A stretch of 64,000 bases of DNA, from the NCBI GenBank assembly GCA_017512885.1, contig JAFWEP010000006.1, forward strand, positions 124,001-188,000, given 5' to 3'. The position numbers and the translations under genes are program-made. Under the pieces are notes generated by a model. It did no database searches, was not told where the DNA came from, and worked only from the letters and a program-made list of their open reading frames with translations. Positions 17,517 through 25,616 of this stretch are shown here, piece by piece (within the stretch, counting starts at the first letter, position 1; the number at the start of each line of letters is the position of its first letter). Source of the DNA: Erysipelotrichaceae bacterium. GTDB lineage: Bacteria; Bacillota_I; Bacilli_A; Erysipelotrichales; Erysipelotrichaceae.

Positions 17517-18105
17517 AGTCATCAGCAACGTACATGTCTACGGACTGGAAGATGCTGCCAGAGGCAGCAAGTATTCCTTTGCGGTAGATCTGGAGAAAGT
17601 CAGCGGAGAGATCACTCCGACGGTCAGAAAACTGGCTGCCTGCGGTCTGGGTGAAGGACACGACAACTTCTTAAACGGGGTGGTCGTACAGTTCGACCTG
17701 ACCTTCACCAACAAAGCCTGGGTGGAAGCGGAACGTTATCACTTCCTGGATTTCGTCTCTTCGCAGTCGACGATGCACCGTATCACGAAGTTCGACCTGG
17801 ACAAGGCCTTCATCGAATACACCGATAAGCGGATGATCGCGATCCTCAAGGAGATGGTCGCCGATTATAACGAGACGGCTGCCAGAGATGCCAAGGATCC
17901 TTCTCTGCCCGAGAAGTATCTGCGCATCCTCTATTCCACACCTTCCGGACTGCGGCTGACCGCCAAGATGACCACCAACTACCGTCAGCTGAAGACGATC
18001 TACCGTCAGCGCAAAAATCACCGTCTGCCGGAATGGCGCACTTTCTGTGCCTGGATCGAGACCCTTCCGGAGAGCGGTCTGATCACCGGAAACATTGAAG
18101 AATGA
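17503..18105 (+). CDS. Conserved protein with remote ThyX-like features
   Basis: 200 residues; starts inside the last codons of mnmG with an AAGGAGGAC site. I recognise no named family. The core FDLTFTNKAWVEAERYHFLDFVSS, then STMHRITKF, and the C-terminal MTTNYRQLKTIYRQRKNHRLPEW, loosely follow the order of conserved parts in flavin-dependent thymidylate synthase ThyX (RHR-type motif, later N-lreL..lR...AqwEIr), but the ThyX signature RHRxxSxNxxSxRY is not intact. It could be a ThyX-fold protein with another substrate. A hairpin terminator follows at once. Confidence 0.75.
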   Translation: MEINEVISNVHVYGLEDAARGSKYSFAVDLEKVSGEITPTVRKLAACGLGEGHDNFLNGVVVQFDLTFTNKAWVEAERYHFLDFVSSQSTMHRITKFDLDKAFIEYTDKRMIAILKEMVADYNETAARDAKDPSLPEKYLRILYSTPSGLRLTAKMTTNYRQLKTIYRQRKNHRLPEWRTFCAWIETLPESGLITGNIEE

Positions 18106-18126
18106 GCCTTACGGCTCTTTTCTTTT
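18104..18126 (+). terminator. Terminator of the mnmG operon
   Basis: GAGCC-TTAC-GGCTC followed by TTTTCTTTT, overlapping the TGA of the preceding gene. Confidence 0.85.
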
Positions 18127-18161
18127 ATGGCATACTAGAAGGAGAGAAAACGGAGGATCTT

Positions 18162-20582
18162 ATGGAAAATATCCTTTTGTATGAACGTGAAAACATCGCC
18201 CGTCTGCGTCCGCATCTGGCGGAATGCACCGTCCTGCTGAAGAAGAACGGCGCTTTCCCGCTCTCTGCTCCCTGCACTCTGGCTGCCTACGGCAACGGCA
18301 TCCGGCAGACCGTCAAGGGCGGTACCGGTTCCGGAGAAGTCAACTCCCGTTACTTCGTCAATATCGAAGAAGGACTGCTCAGCGCCGGATTCCGCTTAGT
18401 CGGCAACGACTGGCATGAGGAGTATGCGAAAGTGCGCAAAGCGGCTAAAGAACAGTTTGTGGCCGGGATCAAGGAAAAAGCCAAAAGAGAGAGGACGAAC
18501 GTGATCAGCGCCAGTATGGGCGCAGTCATGAAAGAACCGGAGTACGAACTGGAACTGGATCTGCAGGCGGAGGCAGCCCTCTACGTGCTCTCCCGCATCT
18601 CCGGGGAAGGCAACGACCGTCTGGCGGAAAGCGGCGATTTCGAATTGACGGCTTCCGAAGTCCGGGACATCCTGGCCCTGAACGAAGCCTTTGAGAAGTT
18701 CATCCTGGTCATCAATACCGGCGGTCCGGTCGACCTGACGCCGGTGCTCTCTGTCGGCAATATCCTGGTCCTTTCCCAGTTAGGCGTAGAGACCGGTCAT
18801 GCCCTGGCCGATATCCTTTTGGGGAAACAGACGCCTTCCGGCAAACTGGCCGTCAGCTGGTCTGCTTATCAGGACTATGCCCATATCGGAGATTTCGGAA
18901 ACATCGATGATACGCATTACCGGGAAGGGATCTATGTCGGTTACCGCTGGTTCGATGCGGCCGGAAAGAAAGCCCTCTTCCCCTTCGGCTACGGTCTCAG
19001 CTACAGCGAATTCCGTCATCACTGCACTTCCGTAAGTGCGGAAGGCCCCTTCGTAACGGTCACGGCCGAAGTTGAAAACAGCGGTGCCTATAAGGGCCGG
19101 GAGACCCTGCAGCTCTATCTGAGCGCGCCCTGGGGCCGGCTGGACAAGGAAGAGAAGTCGCTGGCGGCCTTTGCCAAGACCCGTGAATTGCAGCCCGCGG
19201 AGAAGGAAGAAGTGACGCTCTGTTTCGATCTGAGGCAGTTATCCTCCTATGATGCGGAGAATGCCCGCTATCTGCTGGAGAAGGGCGACTATCTGCTGCT
19301 GCTGGGAAATGAAAGTGTAAATGTACAGCCTGTTGCCGTACTGGAACTGGCGGAAGACTTCACCGTCCGAAAAGTGTGCAATGCGCTGGGCAGCCCGGCC
19401 CTGCCGGACTATGTCCCGGCTAAGCGGGAAAGAAAGATCCCGGAGGATCTCCTCCGTCTGTCCTTAGACCTCTCCGGCGTACGTTGCGAAGAAGTCACTT
19501 ACGGCAATGAGATCCCGGTCAGCGAGAAACTCAATGCCCTCAGCAATGAAGAACTGGCCTACCTCAATATCGGTGCCTTTGACCCGAAGGGGGGCATGTT
19601 GAGCGTGATCGGCAATGCCTCGACCTCTGTTGCCGGAGCAGCCGGCGAATCCACTTCCCTGCTGAAAGAGAAGGGCATCGAGCCCCTGGTCATGGCCGAC
19701 GGTCCGGCCGGACTGCGCCTGGCCAGAGAGTACTATGTCGATAAGAAAGGCATCCATGCGATCGGTGCGCCGATCCCGGAATCGATGGCCGAGTTCCTGC
19801 CCAAACCTTTGAACTGGTTCCTGAACCGCAAGCCGGGCGGGAAGGGGAAAGAGATCCACACGCAGTACACGACCGCACTGCCGATCAATGCGGCGATCGC
19901 CCAGAGCTGGGATCCCGAACTGGCCGTGATGTGCGGCGATATCGTCGGCGGCGAGATGGAGATCTACAAGGTCCAGCTGTGGCTGGCCCCCAGCCTCAAC
20001 ATCGACCGCAACGTGCTCTGCGGACGCAACTTCGAGTACATCTCGGAAGACCCGCTCCTGAGCGGAAAGATGGCCGCAGCGATCACAATGGGCGTACAGG
20101 CTCACCCCGGCTGCGGCGTCACCATCAAGCACTATGCCGCCAACAACCAGGAGACCAACCGCTATGCCAACAGTTCTGACGTCTCGGAACGGGCGCTGCG
20201 CGAGATCTACCTGCGCGGTTTCGAGATCTGCATCCGGGAAGCCGATCCGGCAGCGGTCATGAGCTCCTATAACCTCATCAACGGCATCCACACCTCGGAA
20301 AGAAGAGATCTCTGTACGGATATCCTGCGCGATGAATTCGGCTTCCAAGGCTTACTGATGACCGACTGGATCATCGGTTCCGGGCTGCTCGCGCAGGGAA
20401 CGAAATACGGCGCTCCCAACGCGGCGAAGGTCGCTGCAGCGGGGCACAGCCTCTTCATGCCCGGCAGCAAGAAAGACTATCAGGAACTGCTGCAGGGACT
20501 GAAGGACGGTCTCGTCAGCCGGGAAGTGCTGCTGCAGAATGCCGCCTGGCTGTTACAGGTCATTGAACGTCTGAAGAAATAA
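18162..20582 (+). CDS. Glycoside hydrolase family 3, permuted domain order
   Basis: An in-frame ATG at 18102 lies within the preceding terminator; the ATG at 18162 has ACGGAGG 6 bases before it and is chosen (806 residues). The order is circularly permuted. First comes the alpha/beta sandwich normally C-terminal in GH3 (residues ~10-270, with LVINTGGPVDLTP and KLAVSWS). A fibronectin-III-like domain (~290-395) follows, then the TIM barrel (~460-800). The barrel shows DGPAGLR, the conserved VTIKHYAANNQETNR and the nucleophile Asp in LLMTDW. GH3 enzymes remove beta-linked glucose, xylose or GlcNAc from the ends of oligosaccharides; the substrate cannot be told. The permuted plan is known from some rumen and gut Firmicutes beta-glucosidases. 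No signal peptide, so it acts in the cytosol. Confidence 0.92.
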   Translation: MENILLYERENIARLRPHLAECTVLLKKNGAFPLSAPCTLAAYGNGIRQTVKGGTGSGEVNSRYFVNIEEGLLSAGFRLVGNDWHEEYAKVRKAAKEQFVAGIKEKAKRERTNVISASMGAVMKEPEYELELDLQAEAALYVLSRISGEGNDRLAESGDFELTASEVRDILALNEAFEKFILVINTGGPVDLTPVLSVGNILVLSQLGVETGHALADILLGKQTPSGKLAVSWSAYQDYAHIGDFGNIDDTHYREGIYVGYRWFDAAGKKALFPFGYGLSYSEFRHHCTSVSAEGPFVTVTAEVENSGAYKGRETLQLYLSAPWGRLDKEEKSLAAFAKTRELQPAEKEEVTLCFDLRQLSSYDAENARYLLEKGDYLLLLGNESVNVQPVAVLELAEDFTVRKVCNALGSPALPDYVPAKRERKIPEDLLRLSLDLSGVRCEEVTYGNEIPVSEKLNALSNEELAYLNIGAFDPKGGMLSVIGNASTSVAGAAGESTSLLKEKGIEPLVMADGPAGLRLAREYYVDKKGIHAIGAPIPESMAEFLPKPLNWFLNRKPGGKGKEIHTQYTTALPINAAIAQSWDPELAVMCGDIVGGEMEIYKVQLWLAPSLNIDRNVLCGRNFEYISEDPLLSGKMAAAITMGVQAHPGCGVTIKHYAANNQETNRYANSSDVSERALREIYLRGFEICIREADPAAVMSSYNLINGIHTSERRDLCTDILRDEFGFQGLLMTDWIIGSGLLAQGTKYGAPNAAKVAAAGHSLFMPGSKKDYQELLQGLKDGLVSREVLLQNAAWLLQVIERLKK

Positions 20583-20650
20583 GATCCAGGTCCTGCCTTT
20601 TGCAGCAGGACAGCCGGATGCCTGCAGACAGCATCGGAAAGAAACAGAAA

Positions 20651-20680
20651 AAAAGAGAAGATCAGCCGATCTTCTCTTTT
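20651..20680. terminator. Bidirectional terminator between convergent genes
   Basis: AAAAGAGAAGATC-AGCC-GATCTTCTCTTTT: a perfect 13-bp stem with T-runs in both directions. It serves the GH3 gene (+) and the Sel1-like gene (-), whose stop codon lies in the loop. Confidence 0.9.
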
Positions 20681-22128
20681 GGTATGCGGTAACGCCAGTC
20701 TCCCTGCAGGGAGAAGACTTCTTTTCCATTCAGGTAGAAACCGTCCCAGTCCTGAGCCTCAAAGATGAACGCAAGTTCTTCGTCCGTTCGTTCCTGTCTG
20801 TCGGTCAGGATCCGGGAACCTTTCTCTCCCTTCAGCACGATCTCCGGCACCCGGGCGCAATAATGGGCTTCCGGGATGCAGACCAGGAAATCTGCGGCTT
20901 TCTGCTCCGATCCTTTGGGCAGGCATTTCAGGGTGACCCGGTAGGTACCGTTTTTCAGCTGTTTTGCGTGCATTTCGAAGGAGCAGTCATAGAGCCGCAG
21001 ATCCCAGTAGAGATCACTGCCAAAGGGCAGGGAAATGCTGGTAAGAAGAGAGGAGAAACATTTCTCACTCAGTTCCGTCCTTTTCTTCCGCAGGTTCACG
21101 GGACGGCATTCGCTGCTGACTTCCTGGCCGCAGGCAAGCTTCCTTTCGGAAGCGTATTCCGCCAGCAGGAGATGGGAGAAAGCTGACTCGTAATGGAATT
21201 CCGCAGTCTCCATCAGCGCCAGCCGATATGCGCTCTCGGCCAGCCAGGTATCGTCCTGTCCCTGCGCGAAGCGGCGCAGTTCGCTCTGATAGACTTCCTG
21301 ATAGATCGCCCAGGGCAGACGCTTCTCTTTGACCCCGTTAAGATCTTTGCGGTAAAGATCGCCGAGCAGCAGCCGGGCTTCCTTTTTGCCCCAGGCGGCT
21401 GCCTGCAGCAGATAAGGCAGCGCTTTTTCCCGGTCCGGCCGGTATGCCGGGGCAGGACCATCGAGCCACAGCTTGGCGTACAGCAGAGCGTCATCGGGAT
21501 CATCTTTTTCTTTCAGCAGAGCGGAGAGCAGGCTTTCCGCTTCTTCTTCGTCTTTGGGAAAGACGGTGCCGTTGATGAGGAGCCGGGCTCTGACTTTCCG
21601 GGTCAGATATTCATCCGGCAGTTCTTCGCAGAAGCGTTTCAGCAGCTGCTTCTCTGTTTCTTCCCGAGGAAGCCTTCCCTGACTGTAAGCTGCCAGGAAG
21701 CGGGTCTTTTCTTCCTTTGTGAAGGAACGCCGGGACAGAGGCTTTTCTCTTTCCTTCAGCAGTTCCTGCAGTTCGAAGATCAGATCGGTGAACTCTTCCT
21801 CTTTATCATTGGCACGTTCACAGAAGCGCTCAAAGAGATCGCGGAAACGATCGTTGAGGGAAGACAGTCCAAAGGTCTCTTCCGGCTCTGCCTGCTGCCA
21901 GGGATAACGGTAGAGGCCTTCGAGGGTACCGGTGAGCGGGGCGAACCATTCCCGGAGCCAGACAGCGTGGGGCAGCTCCTTCAGCTTCAGCAGGGCGGCA
22001 AGGAGGTCTTCCGGTTGTAAGGGATAGGGCTCTGTACAGGCATAGGCGGCAGAGGGATCCCCTTCGAAAGGGACCTCATAAGAAGCCAGCTGTTTCAGTT
22101 CTTCCTGCGTAAGGATATTTCTCTTCAT
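20662..22128 (-). CDS. Helical Sel1/TPR-like repeat protein, function unknown
   Basis: 488 residues, no signal peptide. The middle (residues ~190-300) contains Sel1-like helical repeat sequence (ALPYLLQAAAWGKKEARLLLGDLY); the rest is rich in Glu, Leu and Lys, and the C-terminal ~120 residues look beta-rich (GTYRVTLKCLPKG, DFLVCIPEAHYC). Sel1 repeats serve as protein-protein scaffolds. It begins 3 bases after the stop of the small gene upstream, and its only ribosome-binding site (GGAAG) lies inside that gene, so the two form an operon. No enzymatic motif seen. Confidence 0.8.
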   Translation of the reverse strand: MKRNILTQEELKQLASYEVPFEGDPSAAYACTEPYPLQPEDLLAALLKLKELPHAVWLREWFAPLTGTLEGLYRYPWQQAEPEETFGLSSLNDRFRDLFERFCERANDKEEEFTDLIFELQELLKEREKPLSRRSFTKEEKTRFLAAYSQGRLPREETEKQLLKRFCEELPDEYLTRKVRARLLINGTVFPKDEEEAESLLSALLKEKDDPDDALLYAKLWLDGPAPAYRPDREKALPYLLQAAAWGKKEARLLLGDLYRKDLNGVKEKRLPWAIYQEVYQSELRRFAQGQDDTWLAESAYRLALMETAEFHYESAFSHLLLAEYASERKLACGQEVSSECRPVNLRKKRTELSEKCFSSLLTSISLPFGSDLYWDLRLYDCSFEMHAKQLKNGTYRVTLKCLPKGSEQKAADFLVCIPEAHYCARVPEIVLKGEKGSRILTDRQERTDEELAFIFEAQDWDGFYLNGKEVFSLQGDWRYRIPKEKIG

Positions 22129-22131
22129 GGT

Positions 22132-22629
22132 TCAGGCTTCCGGCAGATCTCCGATGTTGGAGAGACAGAGCTGTGCTCCCAGACGGTAGACTTCGGTATA
22201 GAAGGCATCCGTATCCTTGAAGGAAGGAAGATGCTTCAGCGCACAGTCGCAGACTTCGGCGATCAGCAGGTCACGCTCTTTTTCGTTCAGCCCCAGCAGC
22301 TGGCTGAAGAGCGGTATCATCATCTTCTCCGGTCCCTGCAGGATCAGTTCTTCCTCGAAGCCGGTCTCCAGGAGTTCAGGCGCACTGTGTGAGACGGCAG
22401 CCAGAGCAAAGCCGGTCTCCAGCATCAGTACGGTATAGAGCCTGTCCCGTTCGGCGGGATCCGGGCAGAGGGCGGAAAGGGAGGGATCGTCCTCATAGGC
22501 TTCGATCGCTTTCTGCGCATAGGAAAGCAGTTCCGGATCCAATGATACGGGATGCAGGAAGGAAGCGACTGCCAGCAGCCGGGAAAGGTCATTCCGCAGG
22601 GCTTCCGTCAGTTCAGCAGTTTTGGACAT
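22132..22629 (-). CDS. Hypothetical small helical protein
   Basis: 165 residues, Leu/Glu-rich, predicted alpha-helical, with no signal peptide or membrane segment. I recognise no family. AAGGAG lies 6 bases before the start, and a TAGAAT-like -10 box is seen on the minus strand near 22660. It is the first gene of a two-gene unit with the Sel1-like protein and may be its partner. Confidence 0.75.
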   Translation of the reverse strand: MSKTAELTEALRNDLSRLLAVASFLHPVSLDPELLSYAQKAIEAYEDDPSLSALCPDPAERDRLYTVLMLETGFALAAVSHSAPELLETGFEEELILQGPEKMMIPLFSQLLGLNEKERDLLIAEVCDCALKHLPSFKDTDAFYTEVYRLGAQLCLSNIGDLPEA

Positions 22630-22788
22630 GTGCTACTCCTTGGGACATATTGCCCCTATTCTAATACATACGGAGAGGGAAAGAAGGGAAAGCTTCGGTA
22701 AATAAATCAATTACAACATAAGTTATTCACTTCTGTTCCGACAGGAAAGCTTACGGTCAAAGGCCGTATATATAGTTATTACGGGGAG

Positions 22789-22820
22789 AAGGGGAAATTC
22801 CTACCCCTTTTTTATTTTTT
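22789..22820 (+). terminator. Orphan terminator-like hairpin on the plus strand
   Basis: AAGGGG-(9)-CCCCTT followed by TTTTTATTTTTT is a textbook plus-strand terminator, yet no plus-strand gene lies upstream (the genes on both sides are on the minus strand). On the minus strand the same stem, with a weak T tail, could end proC. The 22,630-22,811 gap shows nothing else firm apart from TATATA at ~22,766. Confidence 0.55.
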
Positions 22821-23591
22821 CGCACAGATCGCGTCGATCGCCTGGATGCAGGCATTGCGCAGACCGTTCTCTTCAAGGGCGCAGACACCGCGGATAGTGC
22901 TGCCGCCGGGCGAGCAGACCGCGTCCTTCATCTCGCCGGGATGTTGCTGAGTGTCTAAGAGCAGAGCACCGCTCCCCTCCAGCATGCCCCCTACCAGACG
23001 GTAGGCCTGCGCCCGGGGCAGACCGTATTTGACGCCGGCATCGCCGAAGGCTTCGATGATCATCGCGGCAAAAGCCGGACCGCAGCCGATCAGGGTGCCG
23101 GCGATGCCCATCAGGTCATCGCGGATCACTTCGACCTGTCCGCAGAGTCCGAAGATCTCCCATACTTCTTTCTTTTCTTCTTCACTCAGGGAGGAAGACT
23201 CTTCAAAGAGGAGACTGCCCTTGCCGACCGCACAGGGCGTATTGGGCATCAGGTACTGACAGCGGGTCTCCGGCAGCAGTTCCTTCATCCTCTTCTGATC
23301 CCAGCCCAGTGCGACTGAAAGCAGGATCCTGCCTTTCAGTTCCTCTTTGATCTCACCGAGGACTGCTTCCGCCTGATAAGGCTTGCAGGCTAATAACAGA
23401 CAGTCTGCCTGTTCCGCCAGTTCTTTCAGGGAGGCACAGGGGGTGAAGCCGAGCTTTTGCGCATTCTTCTGAAGCTTGTCCTGATGCGGGGCATAGGCAT
23501 AGATCTCTTCCGTATATCCGTTCCTGCGCAGGCCCTGGACTAAGGCTCCTGCCATGTTTCCCATTCCGATAAAACCGATCTTCATCGTCAT
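22812..23591 (-). CDS. proC: Pyrroline-5-carboxylate reductase
   Basis: The frame is open much further upstream (to 23957), but the family N-terminus (MKIGFIGMGNMAGAL) starts at 23585, with another ATG at 23591; an AGGG stretch lies just before them. That gives 257-259 residues, normal for ProC. It reduces 1-pyrroline-5-carboxylate to proline with NAD(P)H. The Rossmann motif GMGNMA is at residue ~8, and the catalytic/dimer segment SPGGSTIRGVCALEENGLR at ~225. The gene stands alone and diverges from the sugar symporter gene. Confidence 0.95.
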   Translation of the reverse strand: MTMKIGFIGMGNMAGALVQGLRRNGYTEEIYAYAPHQDKLQKNAQKLGFTPCASLKELAEQADCLLLACKPYQAEAVLGEIKEELKGRILLSVALGWDQKRMKELLPETRCQYLMPNTPCAVGKGSLLFEESSSLSEEEKKEVWEIFGLCGQVEVIRDDLMGIAGTLIGCGPAFAAMIIEAFGDAGVKYGLPRAQAYRLVGGMLEGSGALLLDTQQHPGEMKDAVCSPGGSTIRGVCALEENGLRNACIQAIDAICAKK

Positions 23592-23686
23592 GTACCCTGC
23601 CGAAGCAGTTCCTTTCCTGTTCATTGTACTGCGAAAGAAAGAAGAGAGAGTTCGGAAACCCAAAAAGAAATTCTGGTTTCCTTTTT

Positions 23687-23702
23687 TGTAAGCGTGTACA
23701 AT
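23687..23702 (+). promoter_or_regulatory. cre-like box overlapping the -10 of the sugar symporter promoter
   Basis: TGTAAGCGTGTACA (23687-23700) matches 13 of 14 positions of the CcpA operator consensus TGWAARCGYTWNCW. It overlaps a -10 hexamer TACAAT (23697-23702). Binding there would block RNA polymerase, the usual geometry for catabolite repression of a sugar transporter. Confidence 0.6.
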
Positions 23703-23723
23703 AGAGTCAACAGGGGTACTTTT

Positions 23724-25142
23724 ATGGAAGAAAAAACATTGATCAACGGCGGCCGGGTGCCGCGTAAGGAAGCTTTTCGTTATGTGATGGGCATCTTCGG
23801 ACAGAACCTGTCCTGTGCCCTGATGATGAACTGGTTCTTCATCTTCTGTACCGATGTACTGTACATGGAAGGAAAGGTCATCGGTACCGTGCTGGGCATC
23901 GCCCGGATCTGGGATGCGGTCAACGATCCGCTGATGGGAACGCTGATCGACCGTCACCGTTTCAGGAACGGAGAGAAGTTCCGTCCTTTCCTGCGGATGA
24001 CGCCGATCGCCGTCGGTATCATCATCGTCCTGCTGTTTACGGACTGGGGTTTTGAGGGGACTCTGCCGCAGTCGATCTATGTCCTGATCCTCTATCTGGC
24101 TTACGATATGATCTTCACCATCCAGGATGTCTCGATGTGGTCGATGACCTCGGTCATGACCGATGTACCGGCCGAGAGAGACCGTCTTTCGCAGGTCGGA
24201 CGGATCCTGGCAGCCATCGGCTTCGCCCTGGTCGGCATCTATCCGACGATCCTCGGTTCACTGACCGATGCCGGCATCTCCCGCAAGACCGTCTACTTCG
24301 GCGCTGCCGTCGTACTGGGACTGGGAGGCATGTTGTTGTCGATGCTGAGCGCCTCGGCGAAAGAACGCATCCAGGTCGGAGAAGAAGCGAAGACCGCTTC
24401 CTTTGCCGAGAACCTGAAGATGCTGTTCGGAAACAAGATCGTCATGCTGGTGCTGCTGGGCAATATCCTCAACGGTCTCAGCCTGACCGTACCGGCTGCC
24501 TACTTCTTCGAGCACCGGGTCTCTGCTTCTCTCTTCGGGATGCAGTTCAACGGTCTGACCATCATGACCATCTTCTATGCCGTGAACTATCTCTTCTCGG
24601 GACTGGGCATGCTGGTAACGGACAGGATCGCCCATAAGATCGGCGGTATGCGCAATGTGCTGATCATGGCCAATGTCGTTACCGTGATCAGCCGCATCCT
24701 GGCCTTCCTGGTCGGTTTCGAAGGCAACAGGATCTGGATCGCAACGCTGCTCTTCGGCATCGGTTCCTTCCCGGGCCAGATGTTCGGTATCGCCCGTACG
24801 GCGCTGTGGGGCGACTCCATCGACTACATGGAATGGAAGACCGGAAAGCGGGCGGAAGCCATCACCTTCGCCGCCCAGACTTTCTGCGACAAGATCTCTA
24901 CCGCTCTGAATACCGTCATCGGCGGTTTCCTGCTCAGCTGGCTGCAGTATGATGCCGCAGCGATCGAAGCCGGCGCACAGGTCAGCGAACGCTTCAGCAC
25001 CTGGATCTGGCCGCTGTTCATGCTGGGACCGGCCCTGGGCGCAGCCCTCTACATCATTCCGCTGCTCTTCATCCACTATCCCAACAGTCTCAAGGAACAG
25101 GTCACGGCTGAACTGCACGAGAGGCGGAAACAGAACGCTTAA
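23724..25142 (+). CDS. GPH-type sugar:cation symporter (MelB-like)
   Basis: About 472 residues from the ATG at 23724; an in-frame GTG at 23694 is rejected because the -10 box overlaps it. Roughly 12 membrane segments. The family motif after helix 2 (RIWDAVNDPLMGTLIDRHRFRNGEKFRPF, residues ~55-85) is clear and marks glycoside-pentoside-hexuronide:cation symporters of the MFS. Substrate probably a beta-glucoside, melibiose-type sugar or glucuronide; it cannot be narrowed. The cre-like promoter fits a secondary sugar. The GH3 enzyme 3 kb upstream is a possible but unlinked partner. A hairpin terminator begins just before the end of the stop codon. Confidence 0.9.
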   Translation: MEEKTLINGGRVPRKEAFRYVMGIFGQNLSCALMMNWFFIFCTDVLYMEGKVIGTVLGIARIWDAVNDPLMGTLIDRHRFRNGEKFRPFLRMTPIAVGIIIVLLFTDWGFEGTLPQSIYVLILYLAYDMIFTIQDVSMWSMTSVMTDVPAERDRLSQVGRILAAIGFALVGIYPTILGSLTDAGISRKTVYFGAAVVLGLGGMLLSMLSASAKERIQVGEEAKTASFAENLKMLFGNKIVMLVLLGNILNGLSLTVPAAYFFEHRVSASLFGMQFNGLTIMTIFYAVNYLFSGLGMLVTDRIAHKIGGMRNVLIMANVVTVISRILAFLVGFEGNRIWIATLLFGIGSFPGQMFGIARTALWGDSIDYMEWKTGKRAEAITFAAQTFCDKISTALNTVIGGFLLSWLQYDAAAIEAGAQVSERFSTWIWPLFMLGPALGAALYIIPLLFIHYPNSLKEQVTAELHERRKQNA

Positions 25143-25163
25143 ACTGCCGCAAGGCAGTTTTTG
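25141..25163 (+). terminator. Terminator of the symporter gene
   Basis: AAACTGCC-GCAA-GGCAGTTT followed by TTGTT. A -10-like TACAAT (25165-25170) for the next gene begins directly in the tail. Confidence 0.85.
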
Positions 25164-25188
25164 TTACAATGGAGGAGAGGAAAGCGTT

Positions 25189-25590
25189 ATGGATGAGAAG
25201 AAAAAGATGCTGGTGGACTGCTACGAAAGAACGCTCGGCACGGAGGAGAGCGAACCTTACCGGGAGATCGTGCTTTCGGAAACAGCGGGAGGGCTGATCC
25301 TGGAAGTCTATGAGAACGGCGGTACGCCGGAAGAGAGCTGCCATACTTATCCGACAGACCGGAAATGTTACGAAGATGTGCTGACGCTGATCCGGAAGTA
25401 TGATCTCGCCTCCTGGAACGACCGGGAAGGGACGGCTCTCGAGGGAAAGAAGCTGGTCTGCCGCTTCTATGACGGACAGCAGTATCTGCGGGTCTCCTCG
25501 GAAAATATGGCTCCGGACGGAGAGAGAGCTTTCACAGAGATCTCTTCCTGCCTTTATAAAGGCATCCGGAAGAAAGGACAGGAACGCTAA
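25189..25590 (+). CDS. Hypothetical protein
   Basis: 133 residues; GGAGGAGAGG precedes the ATG. Mixed alpha/beta, with no signal peptide or membrane segment. Features are REIVLSETAGGLILEVYENGG near the N-terminus and a central LTLIRKYDLASWNDREG; the plan recalls small stand-alone immunity- or regulator-like proteins, but I recognise no family. It has its own promoter-like box and a bidirectional terminator after it, so it is monocistronic. Confidence 0.75.
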   Translation: MDEKKKMLVDCYERTLGTEESEPYREIVLSETAGGLILEVYENGGTPEESCHTYPTDRKCYEDVLTLIRKYDLASWNDREGTALEGKKLVCRFYDGQQYLRVSSENMAPDGERAFTEISSCLYKGIRKKGQER

Positions 25591-25616
25591 AAAGAGACAG
25601 GCTCAGGCCTGTCTCT
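25590..25616. terminator. Bidirectional terminator
   Basis: AGAGACAGGC-TCAG-GCCTGTCTCT, 10-bp perfect stem. The minus-strand side has TTTTT after it, so it mainly serves the marR gene. Confidence 0.85.

Noticed and set aside
18102-18161. Earlier start for the GH3 gene
   Set aside because: It overlaps the terminator of the previous operon and lacks a binding site, while 18162 has ACGGAGG.
23592-23957. N-terminal extension of proC
   Set aside because: The extra 122 residues would be antisense to the symporter gene and match no ProC.
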